Part shown: piece after piece, positions 1-9,356 of the stretch | How the letters are laid out: every line of letters begins with the position of its first letter | Position numbering within the stretch: position 1 is the stretch's first letter | From: Streptomyces filamentosus | Lineage (GTDB): Bacteria; Actinomycetota; Actinomycetes; Streptomycetales; Streptomycetaceae | DNA: 64,000 nucleotides | Direction of reading: 5' to 3' | Assembly: GCF_014654895.1 (NCBI RefSeq) | Contig: NZ_BNBE01000001.1 | Location: 1,860,001 to 1,924,000 of the forward strand | Position numbers and translations under genes: made by a program | Notes under the pieces: model-generated | Seen by the model: the letters and a program-made list of their open reading frames with translations, nothing else | Told to the model about the DNA's origin: nothing | Databases searched by the model: none

Positions 1-1302
1 CTGGCACTGGCTCCCGACGAGGCGTCGCGCAGAGCGGGGAGCGGGCTCGGCACGGCCCGGTCGTGGAGCGGCGCGGGCACGGACGGGGGCGCCGTCTGGG
101 GCCGCTGCGAGGGCGACGGCCCCATGCCGTACCGGACGGTCGTGGACACCACGGGGCCCGCGTGCTCCTGCACGTGTCCGAGCCGGAAGTCCCCCTGCGA
201 GCACGCGCTCGGGCTGCTGCTCCTGTGGGCGGCGGACGAGGCGGCCGTGCCGGCGGCGGACGGGCCGCCGGACTGGGCCGCGGACCGGCTCCCGGCCCTG
301 CGGGCGGGGGCCGCCGGGGCCGCCCGGCGGGCGGAGGGCGGCGCCCCGGCCGATCCGGAGGCCGCCCGCCGCCGGGCGGAGCGCCGGGCCGCCCGGGTGA
401 CGGCGGGCGCCGAGGAGCTGGAGCGGCGCCTCGCGGACCTGGTGCGCGGGGGGCTCGCCGCGGCCGGGCAGCGGGGGTACGGCCCGTGGGAGGAGACCGC
501 GGCCCGCATGGTCGACGCGCAGGCGCCGGGCCTCGCGGGCCGGGCACGCGAGCTGGGCGCGATACCGGGCTCGGGCCCGGGGTGGCCGGTGCGGCTCCTG
601 GAGGAGTGCGCGCTGACCCACCTCCTGGACCGGGCGTGGCTGGCCGGCGACCGGCTGCCCGCCGGACTGGCGGCGACGGTCCGGACCCGGGTCGGGCTGC
701 CCTCCGTCCCGGGCGGCACCGCGGGGCGGGACCGGTGGCTGGTCCTCGCCCAGTACGACACGGGGGACGGCCGGCTGACGACCCGTCGCATCTGGCTGCA
801 CGGCACGGACAGCGGCCGTACGGCGCTGCTGCTCTCCTTCGGCGCGGGGGGCCGCGCGCCCGCCCTCGCGCTGCCGGTCGGCGCGGTGGTGGCGGGCGAG
901 CTGACCCCGCACGCGGGCGCCGGGCAGCTGCGCGCGGAACCCGGCGAGCCGCTGGTCCCGGTCGGCGGGCCGGCCGGTCCGCCGCCGGGCGGCCCGGTGG
1001 GCGCGGCGCTCGACGCGTACGGGCGGGCGCTGCGGGAGGACCCGTGGCTGGACTCCTGGCCGGTGACGCTCGGCCGGGTGGTGCCCGCGCGGGCGGAGTA
1101 CGGCTGGCAGCTCGCCGACGCCGACGGCCGCGAGGCGCTGCCGCTGACCGGGGCCGACCGCGCCCGTCCGGGCCTGTGGCGGCTGCTGGCCCTGTCGGGC
1201 GGCGCTCCCGTCACGGTCTTCGGCGAGTGCGGCCACCGCGGCTTCACCCCGCTGGCCGCCTGGTCACCCGACCTGCCGGCCGAGACGGTGCCCCTCCTGT
1301 GA
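1..1302 (+). CDS. SWIM zinc finger family protein (5' end outside window)
   Basis: The reading frame is open from base 1, so the gene starts upstream; 433 C-terminal residues are visible. A SWIM motif (CxC...CxH) lies at visible residues 57-68 (C57, C59, C66, H68). SWIM domains bind zinc and are thought to mediate DNA or protein contacts. The rest is an Arg/Ala-rich helical region and a C-terminal domain with no motif I can name. The DUF5691 gene starts 53 nt downstream on the same strand. In streptomycetes this pair usually sits in a MoxR-ATPase/VWA cluster (family knowledge), which is presumably just outside the window. The specific role is unknown. An internal ATG at 124 is not the start, because coding-like sequence continues upstream of it. 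Confidence 0.85.
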   Translation: MALAPDEASRRAGSGLGTARSWSGAGTDGGAVWGRCEGDGPMPYRTVVDTTGPACSCTCPSRKSPCEHALGLLLLWAADEAAVPAADGPPDWAADRLPALRAGAAGAARRAEGGAPADPEAARRRAERRAARVTAGAEELERRLADLVRGGLAAAGQRGYGPWEETAARMVDAQAPGLAGRARELGAIPGSGPGWPVRLLEECALTHLLDRAWLAGDRLPAGLAATVRTRVGLPSVPGGTAGRDRWLVLAQYDTGDGRLTTRRIWLHGTDSGRTALLLSFGAGGRAPALALPVGAVVAGELTPHAGAGQLRAEPGEPLVPVGGPAGPPPGGPVGAALDAYGRALREDPWLDSWPVTLGRVVPARAEYGWQLADADGREALPLTGADRARPGLWRLLALSGGAPVTVFGECGHRGFTPLAAWSPDLPAETVPLL

Positions 1303-1355
1303 GCCGCCGTCCCGCTCCGTCCGCTGCCCGCACCCGCGTCCCAGGGAGGCCCCCG

Positions 1356-2969
1356 GTGCCGACGTCCGAAGCCCCGTCCGCCGCGTCCCGGCCCGTGCCC
1401 GCGTGGGAGGAGCTGGTGACGTCGGCGCTGCTCGGCACCGACCGCCGGCCGCCGCCGGGGACGCGGGGCGCCGCGGCCGCCGGGGCGCTGCTGGACGCCG
1501 CCGCCCGGCAGGCGCTGCGGCGCCGTGCGGGGCTGCGGCCGGGGCCCGCCGCCGCGTTGCCCGAGCGGGCGCCCGACGATCCGCGTCCGCCGCTGCCGGA
1601 GGCGGCCCGGCGCCGGCTCGACCGGCTGCTGGCCGGGCGGGCCGCGCCCGCGCCGCCGGGCGGCCGCCGGGGCACCGCCCCGGACCTCGCCGAACTGCTG
1701 CCGCAGTGGCTGGCGATGGCGGACGAGCGGGGCTACAAGGCGCCGCCCGCCTCGCTGCCCGCGCTGCTCGACGCGGCCAGGGCCCGCACCGACCTGCGGC
1801 CGCGGGCGCTGGCGCTCGCCGGGCCGCGCGGGCTGTGGCTGGCCCGGCTCAACCCGGAGTGGCGCTTCGCCCTGCGGGGCGGCGGCGCGGGCGGTTCGCT
1901 CCCGGACCCCGGGGACGCGGAGGCGGTGCGGGAGCTGTGGGAGGAGGGCCTGTTCGCGGAGCGGGTCGCGCTGCTCGGAGCCGTACGGGCGAAGGATCCG
2001 GCGGCCGGGCGGGAGCTGCTCGCGGCCGGCTGGGCCGGGGAGCGGGCCGAGGACCGGCTGATGTTCCTGGACTCGCTGCGGGCCGGACTGTCCGCGGCCG
2101 ACGAGGAGTTCCTGGAGGCCGCTCTCGCCGACCGCAGCCGCAACGTCCGCGCGACCGCCGCCGAGCTGCTCTCGGCGCTGCCCGGTTCGGCGCTCGCGGC
2201 CCGCATGGCGGCCCGCGCGGTCACCTGCGTCGGCCTGGACCGGACGCTGTTCGTGCCGACGGTCGTCGTGGAGGCGCCGCACGAGTGCGACGAGGAGATG
2301 CGGCGGGACGGCGTGGTCGCGGTGCCGCCGGCGGGGCGGGGCGAGCGGTCCTGGTGGCTGGGACAGCTGGTGGAGGCGGCGCCGCTGTCCTGCTGGCCGG
2401 CCCGGTTCGGCGGGCGGACGCCGGAGGAGGTCGTGGCGCTGCCGGTCGCCGACGACTGGCGGGCGGAGCTGCACGCCGCCTGGTGCCGGGCGGCGGTGCG
2501 GCAGCGGGACGCGGGCTGGTCACGGGCGCTGCTCGGCGATCCGTCGACGCCTCCGGCGACGGGCCCCGGCACCTCGTCGCTGGGCGAGCGGGCGCAGTTG
2601 CTCACGATGCTCGCCGCGGAGGAGCGGGCCCGCTGGGTGGCGGCGTTCGTGGCGGCGCACGGCTTGTCGGAGGCGTTCCAGCTGCTCGGGGTCTGCGCGG
2701 TGCCGTGGGCGGAGCCGCTGGGCGACGCGGTGATCGACGCGCTGGACGCCGCCCGGGACGCGGGTGGCTACCCGTGGAGCTTCAGCGGGGTGATGGGGCT
2801 AGCGGAGCGCTGCCTCTCCCCCGCCGCCGCCCGCCGGCTGGAGTCCCTGGCGGCGCTCCCGGAGCCGGAGGACACCTCGCCGGGGGCGGGCGCCTACTGG
2901 TCCGAGGCGTTCCAGCGCCTGGTGGCCACGCTGGACCTCCGCGCCCGGATGCGCGCGGAGCTGGACTGA
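1356..2969 (+). CDS. DUF5691 family protein
   Basis: A 537-residue protein starting at GTG 1356, chosen because GGGAGG lies just upstream at 1344-1349. The N-terminus (WEELVTSALLGTDRR) and the central PxWLAMADERGYKAP-like stretch are typical of the DUF5691 proteins that accompany SWIM/MoxR/VWA genes. The sequence is Ala/Arg/Leu-rich and probably all-helical, with HEAT-like repeats around residues 190-290 (for example a segment ending in NVRATAAELLSALPG). There is no signal peptide or membrane segment. It follows the SWIM gene closely and is probably co-transcribed with it. Biochemical function is unknown. Confidence 0.8.
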   Translation: MPTSEAPSAASRPVPAWEELVTSALLGTDRRPPPGTRGAAAAGALLDAAARQALRRRAGLRPGPAAALPERAPDDPRPPLPEAARRRLDRLLAGRAAPAPPGGRRGTAPDLAELLPQWLAMADERGYKAPPASLPALLDAARARTDLRPRALALAGPRGLWLARLNPEWRFALRGGGAGGSLPDPGDAEAVRELWEEGLFAERVALLGAVRAKDPAAGRELLAAGWAGERAEDRLMFLDSLRAGLSAADEEFLEAALADRSRNVRATAAELLSALPGSALAARMAARAVTCVGLDRTLFVPTVVVEAPHECDEEMRRDGVVAVPPAGRGERSWWLGQLVEAAPLSCWPARFGGRTPEEVVALPVADDWRAELHAAWCRAAVRQRDAGWSRALLGDPSTPPATGPGTSSLGERAQLLTMLAAEERARWVAAFVAAHGLSEAFQLLGVCAVPWAEPLGDAVIDALDAARDAGGYPWSFSGVMGLAERCLSPAAARRLESLAALPEPEDTSPGAGAYWSEAFQRLVATLDLRARMRAELD

Positions 2970-3035
2970 CACCGGACGCCGCGCGCCGGACCCCGCACGG
3001 CCCGGGGCCGGGCCCGGACCGTCCCCGCGCCCGCG

Positions 3036-3125
3036 CCCTCGGAGCCGTACTGCTCCGGGGGGTACCGCTCTGGGGGGTACCGCTCCGGGGTTGCACCGCT
3101 CGGAGATCGTCCCGCTCCGGGGTCG
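3036..3125. repeat. degenerate tandem GGTACCGCTCCGGGG-like repeats
   Basis: Four to five imperfect copies of a unit resembling (G)GTACCGCTCYGGGG follow the DUF5691 gene. They are GC-rich and non-coding in appearance, and may form alternative hairpins. Confidence 0.6.
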
Positions 3126-3139
3126 TCCCGCGTACGCGG

Positions 3140-3175
3140 ACGGCCGGGGGCCCGTCGGAGGGGGCACCCGGCCGT
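3140..3175. terminator. inverted repeat between convergent genes
   Basis: Perfect 9-bp arms ACGGCCGGG (3140-3148) and CCCGGCCGT (3167-3175) with an 18-nt loop. They lie between the 3' ends of the DUF5691 gene and icmB and are suitable as a bidirectional terminator without a strong U-tract. Confidence 0.55.
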
Positions 3176-3208
3176 CGCGGGGTTCGCCGGGGGTCGGCGG
3201 AGAGGGGG

Positions 3209-3619
<411 letters not shown>

Positions 3620-4014
3620 CACTGCCTCCACATGCGACCCCCGCGCGTCTGTGCCGGGGAGGTGAACGAACGTTATCGCCAGCATCCCGCACCCGGCCGT
3701 TTCGCGGTGCCCGGCGAGGGGGAAATCACACGTGGGACACGTTCGTTCCGCGGTCTTCCCCGCTCCGGGCCCTCCTCCTGGGCCCACTCCAGCCGCCCGC
3801 GGGGCCGGCCGCGCAAGGAGCCGCGACGCCGGTCGCCGGAGTTCCGTGCCGTCGTCCGTGCGGCGCGGAAGGCCCGGCGGCCGGCGCACCACCCGAGCCC
3901 CGCACGCACGTCCCCACGCACATCCCGCACGCACGTCCCCACGCACATCCCGCACGCACACCCCTGCACGCGCATCCCCTCACGCACGTCCCCGTGCCGC
4001 ACGGGAGGTCGGCG
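3620..4014. other. intergenic region, icmB / lipase (divergent)
   Basis: A 395-bp divergent intergenic region holding the promoters of icmB and the lipase. The part next to the lipase (3901-3990) is a tandem repeat, listed separately. I see no convincing -10/-35 pair and no small gene. Confidence 0.5.
3901..3990. repeat. 25-bp tandem repeat upstream of the lipase gene
   Basis: Two exact consecutive copies of a 25-bp unit beginning CGCACGCACGTCCCCACGCA are followed by degenerate copies running to about 3990, only some 25 bp before the lipase start codon. They occupy the untranslated leader or promoter of that gene. Confidence 0.8.
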
Positions 4015-4842
4015 ATGGAGCTCGCCAAGGTCACCGCCCTGATGAGGGCCACCGTCCTGGAGGCCGCGATCCTCTCCGGCCGCCTCGTCCTCTACCCGTC
4101 CGGGGTCGTCCCCGAGCGGTCCGCGCCCGTCCGGCCCGGCGCGGACGCCGTGCCGGTCGCCGGCGGGGGCGGGCGTCCGGTCGTCCTGCTGCACGGCTTC
4201 GCCGACAACCGTTCGGTCTTCGTCCTGCTGCGCCGCACCCTGGCCCGGCACGGCCGCGCCCACGTCGTCTCCCTCGACCACTCCCCGTTCACCCGCGACC
4301 TGCGGACCGCCGCCGAGGCGCTGGGGCGGCGGGTCGAGGAGGTCCTGGAGCGCACCGGCCGGACCGAGGCGGACCTGGTGGGCCACAGCCTGGGCGGGCT
4401 GATCGCCCGTTATTACGTACAGCGGCTGGGTGGTGACGCGCGGGTGCGGACGGTGGTCACCCTCGGCACCCCGCACGCGGGCACGACCGTCGCGCCGCTC
4501 GCCGACGCGCATCCGCTGGTGCGACAGATGCGGCCGGGCTCGGAGGTGCTGCGGGAGCTGGCCGGGCCCGCGCCGGGCTGCCGGACGCGGTTCGTGAGCT
4601 TCTGGAGCGACCTGGACCAGATCATGGTGCCGGTGGAGACGGCCCGCCTCGACCACCCCGACCTGCGGGTCCACAACGTGCGGGTGAGCGGCATCGGCCA
4701 TCTCGCGCTGCCGGTGCACCCGACGGTGGCTGCCGGGATCCTGGCGGCGCTCGACGGCGACGGGGCGGCGACGGATTCCGTACGGGGAACGGATTCCGCG
4801 GAGGGAACGGATTCCGCGGAGGGGGCGGCCTCCGTGGCGTGA
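4015..4842 (+). CDS. alpha/beta-hydrolase, lipase/esterase family
   Basis: A 275-residue protein. HGF at residues 60-62 is the oxyanion-hole motif and GHSLGG at 123-128 is the nucleophile elbow (Ser125). DLDQIM near residues 201-206 and a GIGHLAL segment near 228 fit the catalytic Asp/His region. This layout matches cutinase/PGAP1-like lipases such as Bacillus LipA. There is no clear signal peptide, although residues 5-25 are hydrophobic. The start is ATG 4015 with GGGAGG at 4003-4008. The C-terminal tail carries short repeats (GTDSAEG). Substrate unknown. Confidence 0.8.
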   Translation: MELAKVTALMRATVLEAAILSGRLVLYPSGVVPERSAPVRPGADAVPVAGGGGRPVVLLHGFADNRSVFVLLRRTLARHGRAHVVSLDHSPFTRDLRTAAEALGRRVEEVLERTGRTEADLVGHSLGGLIARYYVQRLGGDARVRTVVTLGTPHAGTTVAPLADAHPLVRQMRPGSEVLRELAGPAPGCRTRFVSFWSDLDQIMVPVETARLDHPDLRVHNVRVSGIGHLALPVHPTVAAGILAALDGDGAATDSVRGTDSAEGTDSAEGAASVA

Positions 4843-4974
4843 AGTCGACGCCGCGCGGCGACACCCCGACACCCCTCTTCGAACGTTCATCGAACACAAG
4901 GCCAAAGGTCGGTGCCTGAGCTGGCGAAACACGACCGATTGCCCTTTTCCTGCGCCCGCGCACCCTCCCGAAGA

Positions 4975-5004
4975 TTGTCGGTCCCGCATACCGCCGGGTA
5001 CAGT
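4975..5004 (+). promoter_or_regulatory. candidate promoter of the M23 peptidase gene
   Basis: TTGTCG (4975-4980), an 18-bp spacer and TACAGT (4999-5004) resemble an HrdB-type promoter. This predicts a leader of about 75 nt before the start codon. Confidence 0.4.
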
Positions 5005-5084
5005 CGCGCCACTGCTTCCCCCCGGGACACCCCCTGTCGGGCCCTCCCCGGACTGGTCCTGCTGCCGAGGCGAGAGAGACGTTG

Positions 5085-6683
5085 GTGAACGACCAGCACC
5101 CCCACGCCGGGTACGCCGGAGACGGCGCCCACTCCACCGGCGGCTTCGCGGCCGACCCGCTCTTCGGGACCTGGTCCGACCCCGGGCAGACCGGCCACAG
5201 CGGCCAGTGGGACCTCGGTCAGTACGCCGCCACCGGAACGTACGACGCGTACGGCGCCACCGGCACGTACGACACCGCCGTCGCGTACGACACCACCGGA
5301 CAGTGGGACGCGACGGGCCAGTGGGACACCACCGGCCAGTGGACCGCCGCCACCGCCACCGCCCCGGCCGTCACCGACGTCTACGCGGCGGCCCCGGCTC
5401 ACGGGCAGCCCGCGCCGTACGACACGACCGGCCAGTGGGACGCCACCGCCTGGACCGAGGCCCAGCACACCGGCCAGTACGAGAACCTGCACTCCGGCGC
5501 CTACGCGGCGCAGGGCGCGTACGGCCACGAGGCGTACGACGCGACCGGCCAGTGGGCCGCACCCGCCTTCGCGACCGACACCGGCGCCTACGACGCCACC
5601 GCCTGGAACCAGGTCTCCGAACCGGCCGAGCCGGTCGTCCCCCAGCAGTACGCCCCCCAGGCCGAACGGGTCGACCAGACCGCCGAGTTCGCCTTCTCCT
5701 ACGAGCCGGACAGCCAGGAGCCCGAGGCGCACGAGCCCGAGGCGGCGTACGGCTCCGAGGCACACGAGCCCGAGGCGTACGGCAGCGACGCGGACGCCGA
5801 TCCGGACGCCGGTGACGAGGCCGCCGCCGAGCACGCCGACGACGCGCCCGAAACCCCCGCGCCCGCCCCGGAGGTCCGTACCGACGCCTCCGCCGCCCGC
5901 CCCGCGCGCCGCTCCTCCGGCGGCAGCCGCGCCCGGCGGCGCACCCCCGCCAAGCGGTCCGCGCTGCTGACCGTCGCCGTGCCCTCCGCCTGCGTCATGG
6001 GGGTCGCGGGCATCGCCGCCGCCTCCGTCGGCGGGCTCACCGGCTCCGGCGACGAGGGCACGAAGCCGAAGGACACCACCGCGCTCGCCGCCGCCGACCC
6101 GGCCGCCGTGAAGCAGATCGCGGCCAACACCGCCGTGGACACCCAGCTCAGCGCCCTGGACGCCGGGGTGCGCGACTTCGGCGACCGCGCCAGCCGCACC
6201 CAGGAGCGCATCGACCTCAAGGTCCGCCAGGCCGCCGAGAAGAAGAAGCGCGAGGAGGAGGCCGCCCGCCGCGAGGCGCTGCGCCCCAAGTTCTCGCTGC
6301 CGGTGAAGCTGCACCAGCTCAGCGCCCGGTTCGGCCAGTCCGGCGTCAACTGGATGTCGGTGCACACCGGCATCGACTTCCCGGTCATGACCGGCACGCC
6401 CGTGATGGCCGCCACCGACGGCACCGTCCGCACCCAGCTCAACTACGCCTACGGCAACATGGTCATCCTGACCGCCCCGGACGGCACCGAAACCTGGTAC
6501 TGCCACCTCAGCGGCGCCAAGTACCGCTCGGGCACCGTCAAGGCCGGCGAGGTCATCGCCTACTCCGGCGACTCCGGCAACTCCACCGGCCCGCACCTCC
6601 ACTTCGAGGTCCGACCGGGCGGCGGCTCCGCCATCGACCCGCTCGCCTGGCTCCGCTCCAAGGGCCTCGACCCCACGAGCTGA
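5085..6683 (+). CDS. membrane-anchored M23 family metallopeptidase
   Basis: A 532-residue protein. Residues 1-200 are low-complexity with many TGQWDATGQW / AYDATGQW-type repeats, then an acidic Glu/Pro stretch. A basic segment leads into one membrane span (about 297-322, LLTVAVPSACVMGVAGIAAA), followed by a short coiled coil (KKKREEEAARRE) and a LytM/M23 domain at about 395-525. The zinc ligands of M23 enzymes are visible in HTGIDFP and HLHFEVRP. Such enzymes cleave peptidoglycan cross-bridges outside the membrane; here the repeat region would be cytoplasmic. GTG 5085 is chosen over the adjacent TTG 5082 because a purine-rich GAGAGAG fits it and TTG starts are rare. Confidence 0.85.
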   Translation: MNDQHPHAGYAGDGAHSTGGFAADPLFGTWSDPGQTGHSGQWDLGQYAATGTYDAYGATGTYDTAVAYDTTGQWDATGQWDTTGQWTAATATAPAVTDVYAAAPAHGQPAPYDTTGQWDATAWTEAQHTGQYENLHSGAYAAQGAYGHEAYDATGQWAAPAFATDTGAYDATAWNQVSEPAEPVVPQQYAPQAERVDQTAEFAFSYEPDSQEPEAHEPEAAYGSEAHEPEAYGSDADADPDAGDEAAAEHADDAPETPAPAPEVRTDASAARPARRSSGGSRARRRTPAKRSALLTVAVPSACVMGVAGIAAASVGGLTGSGDEGTKPKDTTALAAADPAAVKQIAANTAVDTQLSALDAGVRDFGDRASRTQERIDLKVRQAAEKKKREEEAARREALRPKFSLPVKLHQLSARFGQSGVNWMSVHTGIDFPVMTGTPVMAATDGTVRTQLNYAYGNMVILTAPDGTETWYCHLSGAKYRSGTVKAGEVIAYSGDSGNSTGPHLHFEVRPGGGSAIDPLAWLRSKGLDPTS

Positions 6684-6687
6684 CCCC

Positions 6688-6742
6688 CAGGACGTGACGA
6701 GGGGCCCGGTCCGCGACGGACCGGGCCCCTCGTCACGTCCTG
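6688..6742. terminator. 26-bp perfect inverted repeat, bidirectional terminator
   Basis: Perfect 26-bp arms (6688-6713 and 6717-6742) with a 3-nt CGA loop, lying between the convergent M23 and pcrA genes. Confidence 0.9.
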
Positions 6743-6765
6743 CCCACGGCTCCTCGCCGTACCAC

Positions 6766-9222
6766 CTACAGCTTCTCGACCGGCGCGTACCGCAGCAGCA
6801 GCCGCTTCGGCTTCTCGTCGCCGAAGTCGATCGTCGCCTGCGCGTCCGAACCCGCGCCCGTCACCGCCACGACCGTGCCCAGGCCGAACTGGTCGTGGGT
6901 GACGCGGTCGCCCACCGCCAGCGAGACCACCGGCTTGTCCGAACCGCCCGCGCGGCGGGTCGCGAAGCCGGACGGGCCGGAGCGGGCCCGGGACGAGGAG
7001 AGCGAGGAGGTGATCCCCGCCGTCGGACCCGCGGGCTTCGCCACCGCGCCGGTCCGCTTCCACTCCAGGTACGCGGCCGGGATCTCCTCCAGGAAGCGCG
7101 AGGCCGGGTTGTACGAGGGCTGGCCCCAGGCGCTGCGCATCGACGAGCGGGTCAGGTAGAGCCGCTCGCGGGCGCGCGTGATGCCCACGTACGCCAGGCG
7201 CCGCTCCTCCTCCAGCTCCTTGGTCTGGCCGAGGGCCCGCATGTGCGGGAAGACGCCGTCCTCCATGCCGGTGAGGAAGACGACGGGGAACTCCAGGCCC
7301 TTCGCCGTGTGCAGGGTCATCAGCGTGATGACGCCGGAGCCCTCCTCGTCCTCGTCCGGGATCTGGTCGGAGTCGGCGACGAGCGCGACCTTCTCCAGGA
7401 ACTCGGCGAGCGTGCCCGCCCCTTCCTCGTCGCCGCGCTCCTGCTCGAACTCCAGGGCCACGGAGGCGAGTTCCTGGAGGTTCTCGATCCGGGTCTCGTC
7501 CTGCGGGTCGGTGGACGCCTGCAACTCGGCCAGGTAACCGGTCCGTTCGAGCACGGCCTCCAGGACCACGGCGGGGCCTGCGCCGGACTCGGCGATGGTC
7601 CGCAGCTCGTCCATGAGCGCGTTGAACCGCTTCACGGCGTTGGCCGAGCGGGCGGCCATGCCGTACGCCTCGTCGACCCGCTTGAGGGCCTGCGGGAAGG
7701 TGATCTTCTCCCGGAGCGACAGGGCGTCGATCATCGCCTCGGCGCGCTCGCCGATGCCGCGCTTGGGGACGTTGAGGATCCGGCGCAGCGGCACGTTGTC
7801 CTCGGGGTTGGCGAGGACGCGCAGGTAGGCGAGGACGTCCCGGACCTCCTTGCGCTCGTAGAAGCGCACGCCGCCGACGACCTTGTAGGGCAGGCCGACG
7901 CGGATGAAGATCTCCTCGAAGACGCGGGACTGCGCGTTCGTCCGGTAGAAGACCGCCACGTCGCCGGCCTTCGCGTCGCCCGCGTCGGTGAGCCGGTCGA
8001 TCTCGTCGGCGACGAACTGCGCCTCGTCGTGCTCGGTGTCCGCGACGTAGCCGGTGATCTGCGCGCCCGCGCCCGCATTGGTCCACAGGTTCTTGGGGCG
8101 GCGCGACTCGTTGCGCTCGATGACCGCGTTGGCGGCGGACAGGATCGTCTGGGTGGAGCGGTAGTTCTGCTCCAGCAGGATCGTCGTCGCGTCCGGGTAG
8201 TCCTCCTCGAACTGGAGGATGTTGCGGATCGTCGCGCCGCGGAAGGCGTAGATCGACTGGTCGGCGTCGCCGACGACGCACAGCTCGGCCGGGCCGAGGT
8301 CCTCGTAGCCGGTGCCGACCAGCTCGCGCACCAGGGTGTACTGGGCGTGGTTGGTGTCCTGGTACTCGTCGACGAGGACGTGGCGGAAGCGGCGGCGGTA
8401 GTGCTCGGCGACGTCCGGGAACGCCTGGAGCAGGTGCACCGTCGTCATGATGATGTCGTCGAAGTCCAGCGCGTTCGCCTCGCGCAGGCGCGCCTGGTAC
8501 ATCCGGTACGCCTCGGCCAGCGTCTTCTCGAAGCCGTCGGCGGCCTGGTCGGCGAAGGACTCCTCGTCGATCAGCTCGTTCTTCAGGTTGGAGATCTTGG
8601 CGCTGAAGGACTTCGGCGGGAACTTCTTCGGGTCGAGGTCCAGGTCCCGGCAGACCAGCGCCATCAGGCGCTTGGAGTCGGCGGCGTCGTAGATCGAGAA
8701 GGAGGACGTGAAGCCCAGCCGCTTGCTCTCCCGGCGCAGGATGCGGACGCAGGCGCTGTGGAAGGTCATCACCCACATCGCGTTGGCCCGCGGGCCGACG
8801 AGCTGCTCGACGCGCTCCTTCATCTCCCCGGCGGCCTTGTTGGTGAAGGTGATCGCCAGTATCTGCCCGGGGTGCACGTGCCGGGTGCCCAGGAGGTGGG
8901 CGATGCGGTGGGTGAGGACCCGGGTCTTGCCGGAGCCGGCACCGGCCACGATGAGCAGCGGGGAGCCGGTGTGGACGACGGCGGCGCGCTGCTGCTCGTT
9001 CAGCCCGTCCAGCAGGGCGGCCGGGTCCACGACGGGGCGGTCCGCGCCGTCGCGGTAGTACGGATCACGGGGCGGGGGCGCGTCGAAGTGCTCCCCGAAC
9101 AGATCGTGCGGGACCTCCTCGGCCGGCGCGTCGTACGCGTCGTCCTCGGGCGGGGGCGGGGCGTCCTCCGGGGAGTGGGACTGGAGGCCGGCCAGGAAGC
9201 TGTCGTCAAAGAGGCTGCTCAT
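6766..9222 (-). CDS. pcrA: ATP-dependent DNA helicase PcrA (UvrD/Rep family)
   Basis: An 818-residue superfamily 1A helicase, close to the usual length of streptomycete PcrA. Visible motifs are the Q-motif/motif I region ending GAGSGKT (94-100), the motif II variant VDEYQDTN, QNYRST (motif IV), VGGVRFYERKE, TLHTAKGLEF (motif V) and YVGITRAR (motif VI). The C-terminal 50 residues (GDRVTHDQFGLGTV...) form the Tudor-like RNA-polymerase-contact domain of PcrA. The first 70 residues are an acidic, Pro-rich extension usual in Streptomyces. The enzyme unwinds DNA 3' to 5' in repair and in removing protein roadblocks. It converges with the M23 gene across the long terminator. Confidence 0.95.
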   Translation of the reverse strand: MSSLFDDSFLAGLQSHSPEDAPPPPEDDAYDAPAEEVPHDLFGEHFDAPPPRDPYYRDGADRPVVDPAALLDGLNEQQRAAVVHTGSPLLIVAGAGSGKTRVLTHRIAHLLGTRHVHPGQILAITFTNKAAGEMKERVEQLVGPRANAMWVMTFHSACVRILRRESKRLGFTSSFSIYDAADSKRLMALVCRDLDLDPKKFPPKSFSAKISNLKNELIDEESFADQAADGFEKTLAEAYRMYQARLREANALDFDDIIMTTVHLLQAFPDVAEHYRRRFRHVLVDEYQDTNHAQYTLVRELVGTGYEDLGPAELCVVGDADQSIYAFRGATIRNILQFEEDYPDATTILLEQNYRSTQTILSAANAVIERNESRRPKNLWTNAGAGAQITGYVADTEHDEAQFVADEIDRLTDAGDAKAGDVAVFYRTNAQSRVFEEIFIRVGLPYKVVGGVRFYERKEVRDVLAYLRVLANPEDNVPLRRILNVPKRGIGERAEAMIDALSLREKITFPQALKRVDEAYGMAARSANAVKRFNALMDELRTIAESGAGPAVVLEAVLERTGYLAELQASTDPQDETRIENLQELASVALEFEQERGDEEGAGTLAEFLEKVALVADSDQIPDEDEEGSGVITLMTLHTAKGLEFPVVFLTGMEDGVFPHMRALGQTKELEEERRLAYVGITRARERLYLTRSSMRSAWGQPSYNPASRFLEEIPAAYLEWKRTGAVAKPAGPTAGITSSLSSSRARSGPSGFATRRAGGSDKPVVSLAVGDRVTHDQFGLGTVVAVTGAGSDAQATIDFGDEKPKRLLLRYAPVEKL

Positions 9223-9356
9223 CGCCTCACGAGTCTAGGACGCCCCGCCGACAAGCGGGTCCGTCTTCGGCCCGCTCCCGGTGTGAGCGCGCCCACCGGG
9301 AGGGGCCGCCGGGGGCCTCGCGGGGCCCTCCGGGGCTGCTCCGGACCCCTCGGGAC

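Noticed and set aside
124..126. ATG 124 as start of the SWIM protein
   Set aside because: The frame is open to base 1 and the upstream sequence has coding character, so the gene is truncated by the window edge.
1733..2605. Minus-strand open frame within the DUF5691 gene
   Set aside because: Shadow frame of a real gene; Ser/Ala/Arg low-complexity product with no motifs.
3901..3990. CRISPR-like array
   Set aside because: Repeats are adjacent with no spacers of unique sequence, and no cas genes are near.
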